Program-made: the position numbers and the translations under genes
The notes under the pieces: generated by a model
Database searches by the model: none
The model's input: only the letters and a program-made list of their open reading frames with translations
Told to the model about the DNA's origin: nothing
Assembly: GCF_017696075.1 (NCBI RefSeq)
Contig: NZ_JAAORI010000006.1
Location: 1 to 64,000, forward strand
DNA: 64,000 nucleotides
From: Prochlorococcus marinus XMU1411
Lineage (GTDB): Bacteria; Cyanobacteriota; Cyanobacteriia; PCC-6307; Cyanobiaceae
Direction: 5' to 3'
Shown: positions 37,506-48,100 of the stretch, one piece after another
Position numbering within the stretch: the stretch's first letter is position 1
How the letters are laid out: each line of letters opens with the position of its first letter

Positions 37506-38610
37506 TTATAAATGAATGATTTGTGACGAGCCTAATAAAGACTGATTAAATTTATCTAAATGCGTCGCACTTATAAAACATTGACTATCTTTGCCAACAG
37601 AATTCAATAACAAATTTTGCCTGGTTAAATCTAATTCCGCCAAGACATCATCCAATATTAATATTGGAGGGACATTTAATGTTTTAGTTAATAAATCTAA
37701 TTCAGCCATCTTTAAAGCCAAGATGAAAGTTCTTTGCTGACCTGATGAACCATATTTTCTAACTGAAACATTATTAATTAGAAACTCAACATCATCACGA
37801 TGAGGGCCAAAATTACATTTTCCAGTCAATGCTTCTAGTGAACGCTGATTTAATAGTTGTTCTGCTATTTTTTTACTAATAACTTCTTCTTCTTCTTCTT
37901 CTGGACTTATATTTTGTATCCCCGAAAGATAGTTTATGCTTATTTGCTCTTTAGATTTACTTAAATGATTATGCCAATATTCAACATAAGGTTTTATTTT
38001 TAATAAAGCTCTTCTTCTTCGCCTAAAAATTCTTGTACTTATTATTGACATTTGAATATCAAAGCTTTCAATAATCGCTGAGGATTGGGTTTTTGAGAAG
38101 CTTTCGGAACGCCAAAAATGACTTCTTTGCTTTAAAAGCCTGTTAAATCTACTTAATAGGTCTAAATATACTGGTTCAAGCTGAGATACAACTTTATCAA
38201 TCCATATTCTTCGATAACTTGGTTCACTTCTAACAATATCTATATCATGAGAACAAAAACATACACTCCGAATATAATTCTTTATTTCACTCTGTTTTTT
38301 TAAGATTGATTCATTGATGTATATTCTTTTAGGGCCTTTTCTGAACAAATTTAACTTTAAATCGTCTTGAAAATTTATCTGTCCTATTACTACAGCCATA
38401 TCACTATCATTCTCTATTAAGTCTTTATCGCTTAATGCTCTATTAGATTTTAATTGACTTAAAAATTCAACCGATTCAAGTAAATTTGATTTGCCAATAC
38501 CGTTACAGCCAAGAACAATTGATCTTTGCTCTTTTAAATCAATTTCAAAACTTTTATGGTTCCGAAAATTTTTAATTTTTAATTTATTTAAAAAAATTTT
38601 TTTTGTGCAT
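37506..38610 (-). pseudogene. RecF, with an apparent +1 frameshift at codons 4-6
   Basis: RecF helps load RecA at single-stranded gaps. The reading frame is open from base 38669 to the stop at 37506. It encodes NFRNHKSFEIDLKE, Walker A GCNGIGKSN, and the C-terminal LILDDVLAELD block, but it has no ATG, GTG or TTG upstream of Walker A. An ATG at 38608-38610 with HKK following sits one base out of frame. Between them is A8 followed by T7 (coding strand); removing one base joins ATG to the RecF frame and gives about 367 residues, the normal length. The first in-frame ATG (38399) would lack Walker A. This could be a sequencing indel, a true mutation or programmed slippage. A non-canonical start codon is also possible. 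Confidence 0.8.
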
Positions 38611-38674
38611 TCATTAATTAAATTAGCTAAGTTTAAAATATTTAGATTTTCTTTAAAGAAATTGAAAAATTAAA

Positions 38675-38748
38675 GGGCATGTAGCTCAGTTGGATAGAGC
38701 ATCAGATTCCGGTTCTGAGAGTCGGGGGTTCGAATCCCTCCATGCTCG
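38675..38748 (+). tRNA. tRNA-Arg (anticodon CCG)
   Basis: A 74-base cloverleaf. The acceptor GGGCATG pairs with CATGCTC (one G-U), with discriminator G at 38748. The D arm is GCTCAGTTGGATAGAGC, the anticodon loop contains CCG, and the T arm is GGTTCGAATCC. It is divergent from recF. Confidence 0.96.
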
Positions 38749-38758
38749 TAATATAATT

Positions 38759-39205
38759 TTATAGTTTATATCCCATTACTCTTATTCCATTTGGATCTAA
38801 GATAAATCCATTTTCCTCTAAACTTAAAAACGAAGAGACTGGAGCCTGTACAGAAATACTGCATCCAGGCATTTCTCTATTTATTTTCTCAAGAGTTAAT
38901 CGAAGCAATATTGAATAATAAAGTTGTTGATTATCACCTGGCAATGCACTTAAATTCCACAAGTTAGCATTCAATCCCCTGTCGGAAGTAACCCTCACAA
39001 AGCCATATAATTTATTTTTTAATTCACTCTGTATGGTAAAAAAGAAATTACTTTCCTGAATAGCTTCAGAAAGAGGTTTTATTGGAAATGTATCACAACC
39101 ACAATTCGCTAAGAGTTTATTAACTTCTTTAGCTAATGGTATTTGCGACGAGTTAACAAAATAACCTTCTGGAAGAACAAGTTTTTTATTAGAAAAATAT
39201 TGCAA
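38759..39205 (-). CDS. Conserved hypothetical protein, possibly GNAT acetyltransferase-like
   Basis: A 148-residue protein. The central stretch KNKLYGFVRVTSDRGLNANLWNLSALPGD, followed by a helix (LYYSILLRLTLEKINREMPGC) and strands, is compatible with a GNAT fold. The classical Q/RxxGxG/A acetyl-CoA loop is not visible. It lies 3 bp downstream of ppc on the same strand, so it is probably co-transcribed. The function is not known to me. Confidence 0.6.
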   Translation of the reverse strand: MQYFSNKKLVLPEGYFVNSSQIPLAKEVNKLLANCGCDTFPIKPLSEAIQESNFFFTIQSELKNKLYGFVRVTSDRGLNANLWNLSALPGDNQQLYYSILLRLTLEKINREMPGCSISVQAPVSSFLSLEENGFILDPNGIRVMGYKL

Positions 39206-39208
39206 TTA

Positions 39209-42178
39209 TCAACCTGTATTTCTCATGCCAGCTGCAATCCCATTAATAGTTAAAAGTGCCCCCCTCAATAGTTCACTTCTACTGTAAGCTCTTCTAGATT
39301 CGTCTTTATCAATAAGAAATTCGCTTACAGGGGGTTGTCTTGTTTGGTCTCTTAGTCTTCTTAAAAGTGAAACCTGCAAAAACCCCAATGGAATGATTGT
39401 CTTATTTCTCAAGCTTACTGATGATTTCAAGTCCCTATCAGATTCGAGGAGCTTATTTTTACCAGTAATTTCAAGTATTAAAGATTTTGTAAGATTATAT
39501 TCTTTTGAAATTACCTCAAAAATATCATCAAAAGAATCTTTATTTTCCTTACTGCCAAGAGTATCAACATAATATCTAGCAACTTCCAAATCCACCTTAG
39601 ATAACGTCATTTCTACCTTAGATATAAGCATCCTGAAAAATGGCCATCTTTGATGTAAGACTCTTAATAATTCAATTTGTTGTGGGTCAGAATTTAATTC
39701 AGATGATAATGCAGTGCCTACTCCAAACCAACTTGGCAAAAGAAACCTACTTTGCGTCCAACCGAATACCCACGGAATAGCTCTTAAACTTGACAAATCT
39801 TTTGCACCTTTTTTTCTTCTCGCGGGTCTGCTAGATATCTGTAATTTACTTATTTCTTCTATTGGCGTAACTTCTTGAAAAAAATTTAACAAATTTGGAT
39901 TCTCATGAACTAATTTTCTGTAGTGAGACCTTGATGTTTCTGCCAACCTAGACATTAGTTGATTCCATTCTGGAGTAGCATCAAGTCTATTGTTTACCAA
40001 ACTATTTTGAATAACAGCTGTAGTTACAGTTTCTAAATTATATAGAGCTAATTCAGGAAGACTATATTTTGAAGCTAAAACTTCCCCTTGTTCAGTAATT
40101 TTTATTCGCCCTTTTAAAGTTCCACTTGGTTGAGCTAATATTGCCTGATAGGCGGGCCCTCCCCCTCTACCTACAGAACCACCTCTTCCATGAAAAAGTC
40201 TTAGCAATATATTATTTCTACTCGCAAGATTTTGGAGAGCTATTTGGGCTCTATGAATTTCCCAATTACTAGACACAAAGCCTGAATCCTTGTTGCTATC
40301 AGAATATCCAAGCATTAATTCTTGAAGAGGTTTAAAAGATTCTCCAACTTTTGGCAATAATGATCTATAAAAATCTAATTTAAACAATTTTTCCATTACT
40401 TCTGGTGCTCTTTTGAGGTCCTCAACTGTTTCGAAAAGAGGAACGACTAATAATTTTGACTTTTGTGAATTTTGATCAAGGAGTCCCGTTTCTTTTGCCA
40501 GTAATAGAACTTCAAGCAAATCTGATGCACTATGGCTCATTGAAATCACATAAGAATGACAAATACGACTTCCAAATTCTTGCTGAAGTCTCTTCACCAT
40601 TTTAAAAACTGAAAAAGTTTCTTCTGTAGTTTTTGTCCAATTAACATCAGAGGGAATTAAAGGTCTTTTGGTATTTAATTCGTCAATAAGCCATATAATT
40701 TTCTCTTCCTCAGACATTTGGTCATATAGCACAGATAAATCAAGATAATTTGTAAGCTCTTGTATAGCTTCACTGTGCCTTGTACTTTCTTGACGAATAT
40801 CTAAACTTGCTAAAGAAAATCCAAAAATATGAACCTGAGTAAGCAAGTTATTTACTGACTCACAAGTTAAATCTGTACTAATCAGACTATTTTTAATAAG
40901 TTCGAGATCATAAGTAAATTCGTTCACTGATTTGTAATATAAGCTTTCAACTTTGTCTATATTTTGAGTATCAATCTCTCCCTTTAAGTCAAATTTCCAT
41001 CCGTTATCAGCTAATAAATTATTCCTTTCCTGCGTTAACCTTAATTTTTCTAAGATATAACTTAATTTTAATCTATAAGGTTCTGATCTATATCTTGTAG
41101 CCCTTGCTTCATAAATTTCTGGGAACTTAACCCTATCTGTTTCTAATGACTCTAATAGTGAAGAACTTACTTGACTCCATTGCATTGAGACACTTAATTG
41201 GTCTCTAAGATTTGATATTGCAATAATATATCTTTCCAACATCAACTGCCGTTGGAAGCATGCGGTTCTCCAAGTTATCTCAGGTGTAACCGATGGATTT
41301 CCATCCCTATCAGAGCCCACCCAAGAACCAAAGTTACAAAAAGATTCAGAGGGCATCTGCACATCTGGATAGTTCTCGGAAAGTGCTTCAGCGATTCTGC
41401 CTCTCAATTGAGGCATTGCATTAAATAAAACTTGCTGAAAATAATGCAAAGCATAATCAACTTCATCTAAAACTGAAGGTTTAAATTGATGTAATTCATC
41501 TGTTCTCCACCAAAGCCTTACCTCTTCTTTTAATTGAGTTTTGATGGAATTTTTTTCATCTTTTGTAAAAAATTGCTCTACCTGTATTTTTTTTAACAAA
41601 TTTGCGACTCTAGTTTGCTTATGTCTAATCGTATGTCTTACTATCTCCGTCGGGTGTGCAGTAAAAACTAAACGAATATCCATTTCCTGCAATAACTCCT
41701 CTAATTTTCCTGGGGGTACGTTTAATTTCCTCAGCCTATAAAATAATTCCCTAAAAGTTACTGGAGCATTTTGCCTAGCCAATGCTGGAGCGAAAGGATC
41801 AAGATTATCAGGGGATTTTTTTACATCCTTATTAGTAAAGCTCTGAATATATCTATCTTCCTCAACTCTTTGTTCAAGAATATTAACTAGTTGAAAATAC
41901 AATGAAAAAGCTCTTGCGGCTGCAATGGATTCTGCCAAATCCATAGAATTTACTATATCGACTATTTCATTTTTATAAGTTTTTGTACTTTCACCATCAA
42001 TTTGTTTTGAATAACTTAACTCTTTAAGCTGTATCAATCTCTCAGCCTGATCTTCTGGGCATTCTTCTCTAAGTACAGATTCCCATAGTTCCTCTATTAA
42101 AAGACGATTTTTATCACGTGGATCATTATTACTTACCAAATCCACATTATTATTTTTAATCTGTTGAAAAGATTTCAT
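39209..42178 (-). CDS. Phosphoenolpyruvate carboxylase
   Basis: PEPC makes oxaloacetate from PEP and bicarbonate, refilling the incomplete or branched cyanobacterial TCA cycle. It is 989 residues. [18 protein letters not shown] near residue 171 holds the catalytic histidine. [13 protein letters not shown] and [15 protein letters not shown] hold the lysine and the Gly-rich active-site loop, and the C-terminus ends GMRNTG, required for activity. It is the third gene of a trpE-gshA-ppc array, 53 bp after gshA. Confidence 0.98.
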   Translation of the reverse strand: MKSFQQIKNNNVDLVSNNDPRDKNRLLIEELWESVLREECPEDQAERLIQLKELSYSKQIDGESTKTYKNEIVDIVNSMDLAESIAAARAFSLYFQLVNILEQRVEEDRYIQSFTNKDVKKSPDNLDPFAPALARQNAPVTFRELFYRLRKLNVPPGKLEELLQEMDIRLVFTAHPTEIVRHTIRHKQTRVANLLKKIQVEQFFTKDEKNSIKTQLKEEVRLWWRTDELHQFKPSVLDEVDYALHYFQQVLFNAMPQLRGRIAEALSENYPDVQMPSESFCNFGSWVGSDRDGNPSVTPEITWRTACFQRQLMLERYIIAISNLRDQLSVSMQWSQVSSSLLESLETDRVKFPEIYEARATRYRSEPYRLKLSYILEKLRLTQERNNLLADNGWKFDLKGEIDTQNIDKVESLYYKSVNEFTYDLELIKNSLISTDLTCESVNNLLTQVHIFGFSLASLDIRQESTRHSEAIQELTNYLDLSVLYDQMSEEEKIIWLIDELNTKRPLIPSDVNWTKTTEETFSVFKMVKRLQQEFGSRICHSYVISMSHSASDLLEVLLLAKETGLLDQNSQKSKLLVVPLFETVEDLKRAPEVMEKLFKLDFYRSLLPKVGESFKPLQELMLGYSDSNKDSGFVSSNWEIHRAQIALQNLASRNNILLRLFHGRGGSVGRGGGPAYQAILAQPSGTLKGRIKITEQGEVLASKYSLPELALYNLETVTTAVIQNSLVNNRLDATPEWNQLMSRLAETSRSHYRKLVHENPNLLNFFQEVTPIEEISKLQISSRPARRKKGAKDLSSLRAIPWVFGWTQSRFLLPSWFGVGTALSSELNSDPQQIELLRVLHQRWPFFRMLISKVEMTLSKVDLEVARYYVDTLGSKENKDSFDDIFEVISKEYNLTKSLILEITGKNKLLESDRDLKSSVSLRNKTIIPLGFLQVSLLRRLRDQTRQPPVSEFLIDKDESRRAYSRSELLRGALLTINGIAAGMRNTG

Positions 42179-42231
42179 ATTATCATTATGTCACAATTGC
42201 AAATGATCAGATCAAATATTTATTTTAATCA

Positions 42232-43350
42232 TCAAACACTTTCTTCTTCTTCCTTCATCATATCATCGATAGATATATTAATTATCTGCTCAATAGAAAG
42301 TCCTTTTTGATATTGATTTATCCATTTCATAGATTGATTACCTTCTTCAAGTACTTTATAGACAGGTTTCAAAAGATGTTGCATATTAAATTTTTCTGCC
42401 GTGGGTGATAAATCTGATAATAAATTTTCAATCCATTCTCTACAAATAACTTTTTTACCATCTTGCCAGTGAATCAACTCTGAATTCAAACTCTCTTTAG
42501 CAGCAATCATTTCATTTTGATCACATATTTCTATTAATTCATCAATAGAAAAAATACTCGAAGTCATGGGATCTAAAGTTTGTAAATTCTCAAAAAGATT
42601 TAAAATCCTTAGTTCCAGCATTGCCGTTATCCCTAACAGCAAATTTATATCTTGAACGAAATCACAAATTCTTAATTCCAACCGATCAAGAATTAAAGGC
42701 CTTTGAGGACCATTTGGTCGAATTGAAGACCAAAAATGCCTAATATTTTGCATATTTTTATTGGCTATATTTTGCTTGATCCAATCTATATAGCACTTAT
42801 GATTAACAAAAAAAGGAACTTTGCTTGGTGTTTTAGGAAACTGAATCCATCTCTGAGAGTGATTTCCAGTAATTTTATTATTTAAAAAAGGTGAGCTAGC
42901 GCTTATTGATAGATACAAAGCAGCCTCTGATCTTATCAACCTTATAGCAGCAAAAAGTCTATCTAAGTCATCTATGCCTATATTTATATGTACACTAGAT
43001 GTTGCAACAGAGATTCCGTAATTATCTTGTATAAATTGATGATAAGTATTATTAATATCAGATCTTTGAAATTCAATATCGTGTTTAAAACAAAGAGTTG
43101 ATGAAGGAATGATTGTTAACCCTCTATTGTTTAACCATTGCCTTAAATTTTTTCTTGGCGTTATTAATTTCTCGTATAAAAACTTATAATCTTTTTCTGG
43201 TGTTGTAATGTATTCAACATTTCTTTTATCAGGCTCTTTAACAAAATCAGGAAATTTTTCTTCAACATCAGTTGAAACTCCAATATGGGAATTCGAAGAA
43301 CCTGTAAAAAGTTCCACTTCAAAACCCTTATAAAGATTATTTTTAATCAT
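42232..43350 (-). CDS. Glutamate-cysteine ligase (GshA, cyanobacterial GCS2-type)
   Basis: This enzyme catalyses the first step of glutathione synthesis. It is 372 residues. The N-terminus has KGFEVELFTG, typical of the cyanobacterial group. SSVHINIGI near residue 118 and RLELRICDFV near residue 222 are conserved in the GCS2 family. The start codon directly abuts the trpE stop at 43351, with zero bases between, suggesting translational coupling. Confidence 0.85.
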   Translation of the reverse strand: MIKNNLYKGFEVELFTGSSNSHIGVSTDVEEKFPDFVKEPDKRNVEYITTPEKDYKFLYEKLITPRKNLRQWLNNRGLTIIPSSTLCFKHDIEFQRSDINNTYHQFIQDNYGISVATSSVHINIGIDDLDRLFAAIRLIRSEAALYLSISASSPFLNNKITGNHSQRWIQFPKTPSKVPFFVNHKCYIDWIKQNIANKNMQNIRHFWSSIRPNGPQRPLILDRLELRICDFVQDINLLLGITAMLELRILNLFENLQTLDPMTSSIFSIDELIEICDQNEMIAAKESLNSELIHWQDGKKVICREWIENLLSDLSPTAEKFNMQHLLKPVYKVLEEGNQSMKWINQYQKGLSIEQIINISIDDMMKEEEESV

Positions 43351-44871
43351 TTATTTACCCAAACAAGCTAATGCTTTAAGTATTCCCTTTGCTTTATTTA
43401 ATGTTTCTTGATATTCATTTACTGGAGAAGAATCAGCAACTATTCCAGCACCTGCTTGCACTGAAACATCATATTTTCCATCTTTTAAGGGTTTAACTAT
43501 CATTGTTCTTATTGTAATTGCCGTATTTAATGCACCATTTATATCAATTGATCCGTATACTCCAGCATAAGGTCCTCTAGCATCTTTTTCAAAGTGTTTA
43601 ATCAATTGCATGGCCCTTATTTTTGGTGCACCGGTTACTGTCCCAGCAGGAAAACATGCCTTAAGCAAGTCCCATACGTCAGTATTGTTTTTTAAGATCC
43701 CCTCAACTTCACTAACAATATGCATAACATGTGAATATTTCTCAATAACCATTAAATCTTTGACCTCCACAGTACCAATTTCGCAAACTCTTCCAAGATC
43801 GTTCCTACCAAGATCTATTAGCATTACATGCTCAGCTATTTCTTTTGGATCTTTTAATAAATCCTTTTCTAGTTCCAGATCTTGTTGACTATCAATACCT
43901 CTTGGTCTTGTCCCAGCAATTGGTCTTAAGCTTGCAACAATCTGATTATTTTTATTTTTTTCAGCTTTAACCATAACTTCAGGACTTGAACCTATCAGAT
44001 ACCATGAGCCAAAATCAAAAAATGACATATATGGAGATGGATTTACCATTCTTAAACTCCTATATAAATTAAAAGGATCGTTATTAACTTGAGTATTAAA
44101 TCTCTGACTTATAACTATTTGAAAGATATCTCCTTTTCTTATATATTCTTTTGCAGAAAGAACTGCATCCTCAAAATCTTTTTTATTCCAATTACTTTTA
44201 AGATCTAAATTCAAATTCTCATTTTCATTCCAATCTAAAAACTCATCTTTTTTTAAAGGAACTTTCATTAAATTTCTAGTTTTCTGAATTTTAGAAATTG
44301 AATTTAGATAAACATCTTCAATACAAGACTCTTTTACAGAAGTTATATCTGCATAAACTACTGCTGTGATACATCTTTTGATTTGATCAAAAACAACTAA
44401 TTGATCAAAAAACATCCAAGAACCATAAGGTATATTGCTGTCTTGTATTTCATTTATTGGAACACTTGGTTCTATTTGATTAATTAATTCATAACCCCAA
44501 GAACCATATAATTGTCCAATTGATGGCAAGTCATCAATCATGAATGATTGATATTGGTTTGTCCAAGTTCTTAAAATATTAAAAGGATCTCCTTTATATC
44601 TTTTTGTTTTTCCATCATTCCAAGTTTTAACTATTTCTTCTCCATAACAAATTGCTTCCCAAAGAGGTTTAGTAGCCACAATACTCCATCTGCCCAAATT
44701 TTCCCCGCCTTCAACAGACTCAAGGAAAACACCATGAGAATCGCGTTCTGATAGTTTCAAATAAGTAGATAATGGAGTCTCTAAATCTGCTGGCCAAGTT
44801 TGAGTAATAGGTATAAAATTTTTACCTTCTTTGTAGGCCTTTAAAAAACTATCTTTCTTTGAGCTGATCAT
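43351..44871 (-). CDS. Anthranilate synthase component I (TrpE)
   Basis: This chorismate-using enzyme catalyses the first step of tryptophan synthesis. It is 506 residues. IAGTRPRG, LIDLGRNDLGRVC, VMHIVSEVEG and FPAGTVTGAPK are chorismate-binding enzyme motifs. Residues VFLESVEGG near position 48 correspond to the tryptophan feedback site (LLES in enteric TrpE). A good sigma-70-like promoter lies just upstream (44891-44919), and gshA begins immediately after its stop. Confidence 0.96.
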   Translation of the reverse strand: MISSKKDSFLKAYKEGKNFIPITQTWPADLETPLSTYLKLSERDSHGVFLESVEGGENLGRWSIVATKPLWEAICYGEEIVKTWNDGKTKRYKGDPFNILRTWTNQYQSFMIDDLPSIGQLYGSWGYELINQIEPSVPINEIQDSNIPYGSWMFFDQLVVFDQIKRCITAVVYADITSVKESCIEDVYLNSISKIQKTRNLMKVPLKKDEFLDWNENENLNLDLKSNWNKKDFEDAVLSAKEYIRKGDIFQIVISQRFNTQVNNDPFNLYRSLRMVNPSPYMSFFDFGSWYLIGSSPEVMVKAEKNKNNQIVASLRPIAGTRPRGIDSQQDLELEKDLLKDPKEIAEHVMLIDLGRNDLGRVCEIGTVEVKDLMVIEKYSHVMHIVSEVEGILKNNTDVWDLLKACFPAGTVTGAPKIRAMQLIKHFEKDARGPYAGVYGSIDINGALNTAITIRTMIVKPLKDGKYDVSVQAGAGIVADSSPVNEYQETLNKAKGILKALACLGK

Positions 44872-44890
44872 ATTAATAATGTCAACCCAA

Positions 44891-44919
44891 ATTATAATTA
44901 TATTCTAGTTTTATATCAA
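44891..44919 (-). promoter_or_regulatory. Predicted sigma-70 promoter of trpE-gshA-ppc
   Basis: On the minus strand TTGATA (44914-44919), a 17-bp spacer and a perfect TATAAT (44891-44896) precede the trpE ATG at 44871 by about 20 bp. The element sits in the 59-bp gap between the psaD stop and trpE, so trpE can be expressed independently of psaD with a leader of only about 10 nt. No attenuator would fit. Confidence 0.6.
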
Positions 44920-44930
44920 CTTTTAGAAAT

Positions 44931-45353
44931 TTAATCAAAAGTATTTTTAGTTGTGAATTTCAACCCTGCTGGATTAGGATTTTCACCAATTCTCCTGGGG
45001 TTATGGCCAACTTTTTCTCTACCCTCATTAACCTTCTCAGGGAAAACTCCATCTTTTGGATGTAAGAATTCAGTATCACCACCTGGGAAAATTCTATAGA
45101 TTTTAAAATCTTCAATTCTTGGTTTGAAGGCTCTTAATTGTGTCCCTAATGCAAGGCATTGTTCTTTTCTTGCAAAATACATTAGATTATCACCTTCATG
45201 CATAATAGCCGCCCCACCAGTGGGCAATTCAAAGGCTTGTTCCTTGGAACTTTTCCATACAATTGCATATTTTTCTTCGGTTTCTGCTGAGTTTAATAAA
45301 CCCCCAGTACTTCCTATATGCTTTGGAAATTGACCAACTAAAGTTTCAGTCAT
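44931..45353 (-). CDS. Photosystem I reaction centre subunit II (PsaD)
   Basis: This stromal extrinsic subunit docks ferredoxin on photosystem I. It is 140 residues; [21 protein letters not shown] and [18 protein letters not shown] are diagnostic, and the basic C-terminus contains [14 protein letters not shown]. The 5' region carries a perfect 16-bp palindrome (45369-45384). It is upstream of trpE on the same strand and downstream of the sensor-kinase gene. Confidence 0.98.
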   Translation of the reverse strand: MTETLVGQFPKHIGSTGGLLNSAETEEKYAIVWKSSKEQAFELPTGGAAIMHEGDNLMYFARKEQCLALGTQLRAFKPRIEDFKIYRIFPGGDTEFLHPKDGVFPEKVNEGREKVGHNPRRIGENPNPAGLKFTTKNTFD

Positions 45354-45368
45354 CCTTGATTTTGAGTT

Positions 45369-45384
45369 ATTTCTTATAAGAAAT
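45369..45384. promoter_or_regulatory. 16-bp perfect palindrome in the psaD leader
   Basis: ATTTCTTATAAGAAAT reads the same on both strands and starts 16 bases before the psaD ATG. It may be an operator for a dimeric regulator. An mRNA hairpin here is unlikely, because the palindrome has no loop. AT-rich palindromes also arise by chance. Confidence 0.35.
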
Positions 45385-45464
45385 TAGCATTCATATTTTG
45401 CAAAATTATAAATTTACAAGAAATTTTCTACATTATTTAATATATGGAAAAATTATTTCTCATT

Positions 45465-46832
45465 TTATTTTGAATCTGAAATCGGAAAAAAAACTGTTAA
45501 ACCTGTATCACGCCTTTGTGTGACATGCCCTCCTAAGCTAGCCAACAACTTTTGAGTAGCATTTTGACTAAGTTGTAAACTACCCGTTTGAGGGTTCCAA
45601 TTTAAAACAGGACCAATATCAGAACCGTTATCTTTTTTTAGAATTTCTTTTTGATTACTTCCTAATTTTTGCACTTTTAATTGAAGTTTAAGTTTTTGAC
45701 CAGCTGGCCTTAATTCTAAAATTAATGTACTACCTTCTTTTAATCCTCTAGTATTTTTATTAATTAATCCAGTTAACATTAATTCCAATTTTTCAGAATC
45801 ACTCAAAATTTGCGGAAGTTGATTGGGGATGTCAATCTTTAAAGAAATCCCACGTCGATTTAATTGTTTCTTCCATAAAGGAGCAAGCTTTTTAAAAATT
45901 TCGGCTAAATTAATTTTTGCCAAGTTATTTAACGAAGGAACTTCATTACTCACTAATTCTGCTGCATTAAAGATTAAACCAAACCTATCAATTTGTTCAT
46001 TACATTCATTATCTATTTGAATCAAACGATTTTTCATTGATTCGTCCATCTTATATTTTTTTAAAGTAGAGCTTATAAGAGTTCTTATTGTTGCCAAAGG
46101 CGTTCTTACTTCATGAGATATTGCACGTAATAATTTTGCTTCAGTTATTTGCACATTTTTTTCATCGTTTTTTGAAGAATTCTGTATATTATGATTTGGA
46201 GAAATATTTGCTAATTTTGCCGATAATGTTGGCCAAAATAATTTTTCAAATTGATTATTAATATTAAGGTTACCTAAATTATTGATTGCATTACGAAATT
46301 TTACTCCTTCCTCATAATTTTCTTGGTTTAATTTTGCATGCATTAATTCAATTGAAAGTTTAAGGCTTTCTTCATCACACTTCATTAATAGAATTTTTTT
46401 ATCTTTTTCTCCTGCAATTGATAATATGCATTGAAAATTTGGGGTGATTATCATCAAAAAAGGTTCATAACCATCTTCTTGACTAAGATTTAAGACTTTA
46501 TAATTACTAACTAAATCGAAATCTTTTTTTATCTTATCTGAATTATTGACTGGTAAAAAACCTGCATTCTCATTCTGAAAATATGGAAAACCCTCAGGAG
46601 ACCAAAGCCATCCATAAAATTGATTTAAAAATTTTTTATCATTAAAAGCAGGCAAAGGTGAGGCAACCCAAATTCCCCCATGTTTATAATTCTGAGATAG
46701 GAAATCTTTTTGAATAACTTCTAAAGAAGCCCACCACATTCTTCTGGATGAATCATCATCCACATGTATAGTTTGAACTCCTTTAATCAAAAGTTCTTGA
46801 ATTTTTTTTATAGTAATTTGTGATTTCATCAA
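45465..46832 (-). CDS. Sensor histidine kinase with atypical ATP-binding domain
   Basis: A 455-residue protein. The N-terminal part (about 1-210) is a sensory region without membrane segments, not assigned to a known domain (weak DICT-like feel). The dimerisation/phosphoacceptor domain has AISHEVRTPLATIRT with the phosphoacceptor His near residue 240. The catalytic domain is eroded: the N box reads LINKNTRGLKEG, and the DxGxG and GxGLGL boxes are not recognisable (NPQTGSLQLSQNATQKLLASLGGHV), although the final TGLTVFFP strand is kept. Kinase activity may be low or depend on a partner. Its start overlaps the rodA stop by four bases. No response regulator is adjacent. Confidence 0.8.
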   Translation of the reverse strand: MMKSQITIKKIQELLIKGVQTIHVDDDSSRRMWWASLEVIQKDFLSQNYKHGGIWVASPLPAFNDKKFLNQFYGWLWSPEGFPYFQNENAGFLPVNNSDKIKKDFDLVSNYKVLNLSQEDGYEPFLMIITPNFQCILSIAGEKDKKILLMKCDEESLKLSIELMHAKLNQENYEEGVKFRNAINNLGNLNINNQFEKLFWPTLSAKLANISPNHNIQNSSKNDEKNVQITEAKLLRAISHEVRTPLATIRTLISSTLKKYKMDESMKNRLIQIDNECNEQIDRFGLIFNAAELVSNEVPSLNNLAKINLAEIFKKLAPLWKKQLNRRGISLKIDIPNQLPQILSDSEKLELMLTGLINKNTRGLKEGSTLILELRPAGQKLKLQLKVQKLGSNQKEILKKDNGSDIGPVLNWNPQTGSLQLSQNATQKLLASLGGHVTQRRDTGLTVFFPISDSK

Positions 46833-48100
46833 TTTCTTAATGATCTAGAGCGTTTCAAAATAGATAAAACAAATCCAATAGATATAAAATTAGTCACTAA
46901 TGACGTTCGTCCATAGCTCATAAAAGGCAGGGGAATCCCAGTCACTGGTCCTAATCCGATAGTCATAAATAAGTTAATAATTATTTGAAATAAAAAAGTT
47001 GAGGCTATTCCAATAACAATTAGGGATTCAAAATTAGTCCTAGCAATTGTTGCAGTATTAATAAGTTTTTTAATCAAAAAAAAGAACAAAAATAAAACTA
47101 TTATGCACCCCACAAAACCCAATTCTTCGCCTAAAGCACTGAATATAAAATCAGTATGTTGTTCCGGTATAAATTGCAAATTAGTCAGCTTACCTTGTAG
47201 CAAACCAGTCCCAAATAATCCTCCAGAACCAATTGCAATTTTACTCTGTATCAAATGATATCCGCCACCTAATGGATCTCTACTTGGATCTAAAAATAAA
47301 ACTAATCTATCTTTTTGATAATCTTTTAAGCCATATTCCCACAAAATTGGTGTAAATTTTGCCACTAATAAATGAAACGAAATAGCGAGAGCAGAAAAAA
47401 TAATTTTCTTTTTTGAAGATCTATAAGCAAGATATCCTATAACTGGAATCCAGAAAATAAGAAGAGTTGGTAAGGTTAGATATAGTATTGATGTGATAAT
47501 ACAAAACACTAATAGCAAAATCCACTCTATGGGCATTTGAGACCAATAGAGCATTACACCTGTCAAAACAATTAAAACTAAAGAGGTACCTAAGTCCGGT
47601 TGAAAGAAAATTAATAACCAAGGAATAACTACTACTAGTAAGGGCAATACTAAATCTTTTATTGTTAGAATTATTTTTTTGTCGAGTACTAAAGCAAGAG
47701 TTAATACAGTACTAAGTTTAGCTACCTCTGAAGGCTGAAAAGAAAAGATGCCCAAGTTTAGCCATCTTTGAGCTCCAGAAACTGAAATCCCAAAAAAATA
47801 AATAAGTAATAAGGATATTAAAGTACAAAAATAAAATGGAACCAAATACTTTCTAATTCTCTCTAACGGTATATAAGAAATAAAAAATGCTAAGAAATAA
47901 CCTAAACAACCAGTTAATATATGACCTAAATAGTTAGATACTAAAAAATCACCCTGAATACTTTTTATCAAAAAACCCGAAATAATAACTAAAAACAGGG
48001 GAATAATAAGTAGCGGAGAAAATAAAAAACCTCTATTAAAGTTATCTTTTTTTTGTAAAAAAACTCTGTTATTTAACAAAGAAATTCTCTTAAACATCAA
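46829..48100 (-). CDS. Rod shape-determining protein RodA (SEDS family)
   Basis: This polytopic peptidoglycan glycosyltransferase elongates the cell wall. It is 423 residues with about ten hydrophobic segments. RWLNLGIFSFQPSEVAKL, then FIPEQHTDFIFSALGEELGF and GIPLPFMSYGRTSLVTNF, are SEDS signatures. It begins directly after the mrp stop (zero gap) and overlaps the sensor-kinase gene by four bases, forming an mrp-rodA-kinase operon. Confidence 0.95.
   Translation of the reverse strand: MMFKRISLLNNRVFLQKKDNFNRGFLFSPLLIIPLFLVIISGFLIKSIQGDFLVSNYLGHILTGCLGYFLAFFISYIPLERIRKYLVPFYFCTLISLLLIYFFGISVSGAQRWLNLGIFSFQPSEVAKLSTVLTLALVLDKKIILTIKDLVLPLLVVVIPWLLIFFQPDLGTSLVLIVLTGVMLYWSQMPIEWILLLVFCIITSILYLTLPTLLIFWIPVIGYLAYRSSKKKIIFSALAISFHLLVAKFTPILWEYGLKDYQKDRLVLFLDPSRDPLGGGYHLIQSKIAIGSGGLFGTGLLQGKLTNLQFIPEQHTDFIFSALGEELGFVGCIIVLFLFFFLIKKLINTATIARTNFESLIVIGIASTFLFQIIINLFMTIGLGPVTGIPLPFMSYGRTSLVTNFISIGFVLSILKRSRSLRN

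Noticed and set aside
38491-38673. Plus-strand open frame opposite the recF 5' end
   Set aside because: It is antisense to conserved RecF sequence (Walker A region) and has no homology I recognise.
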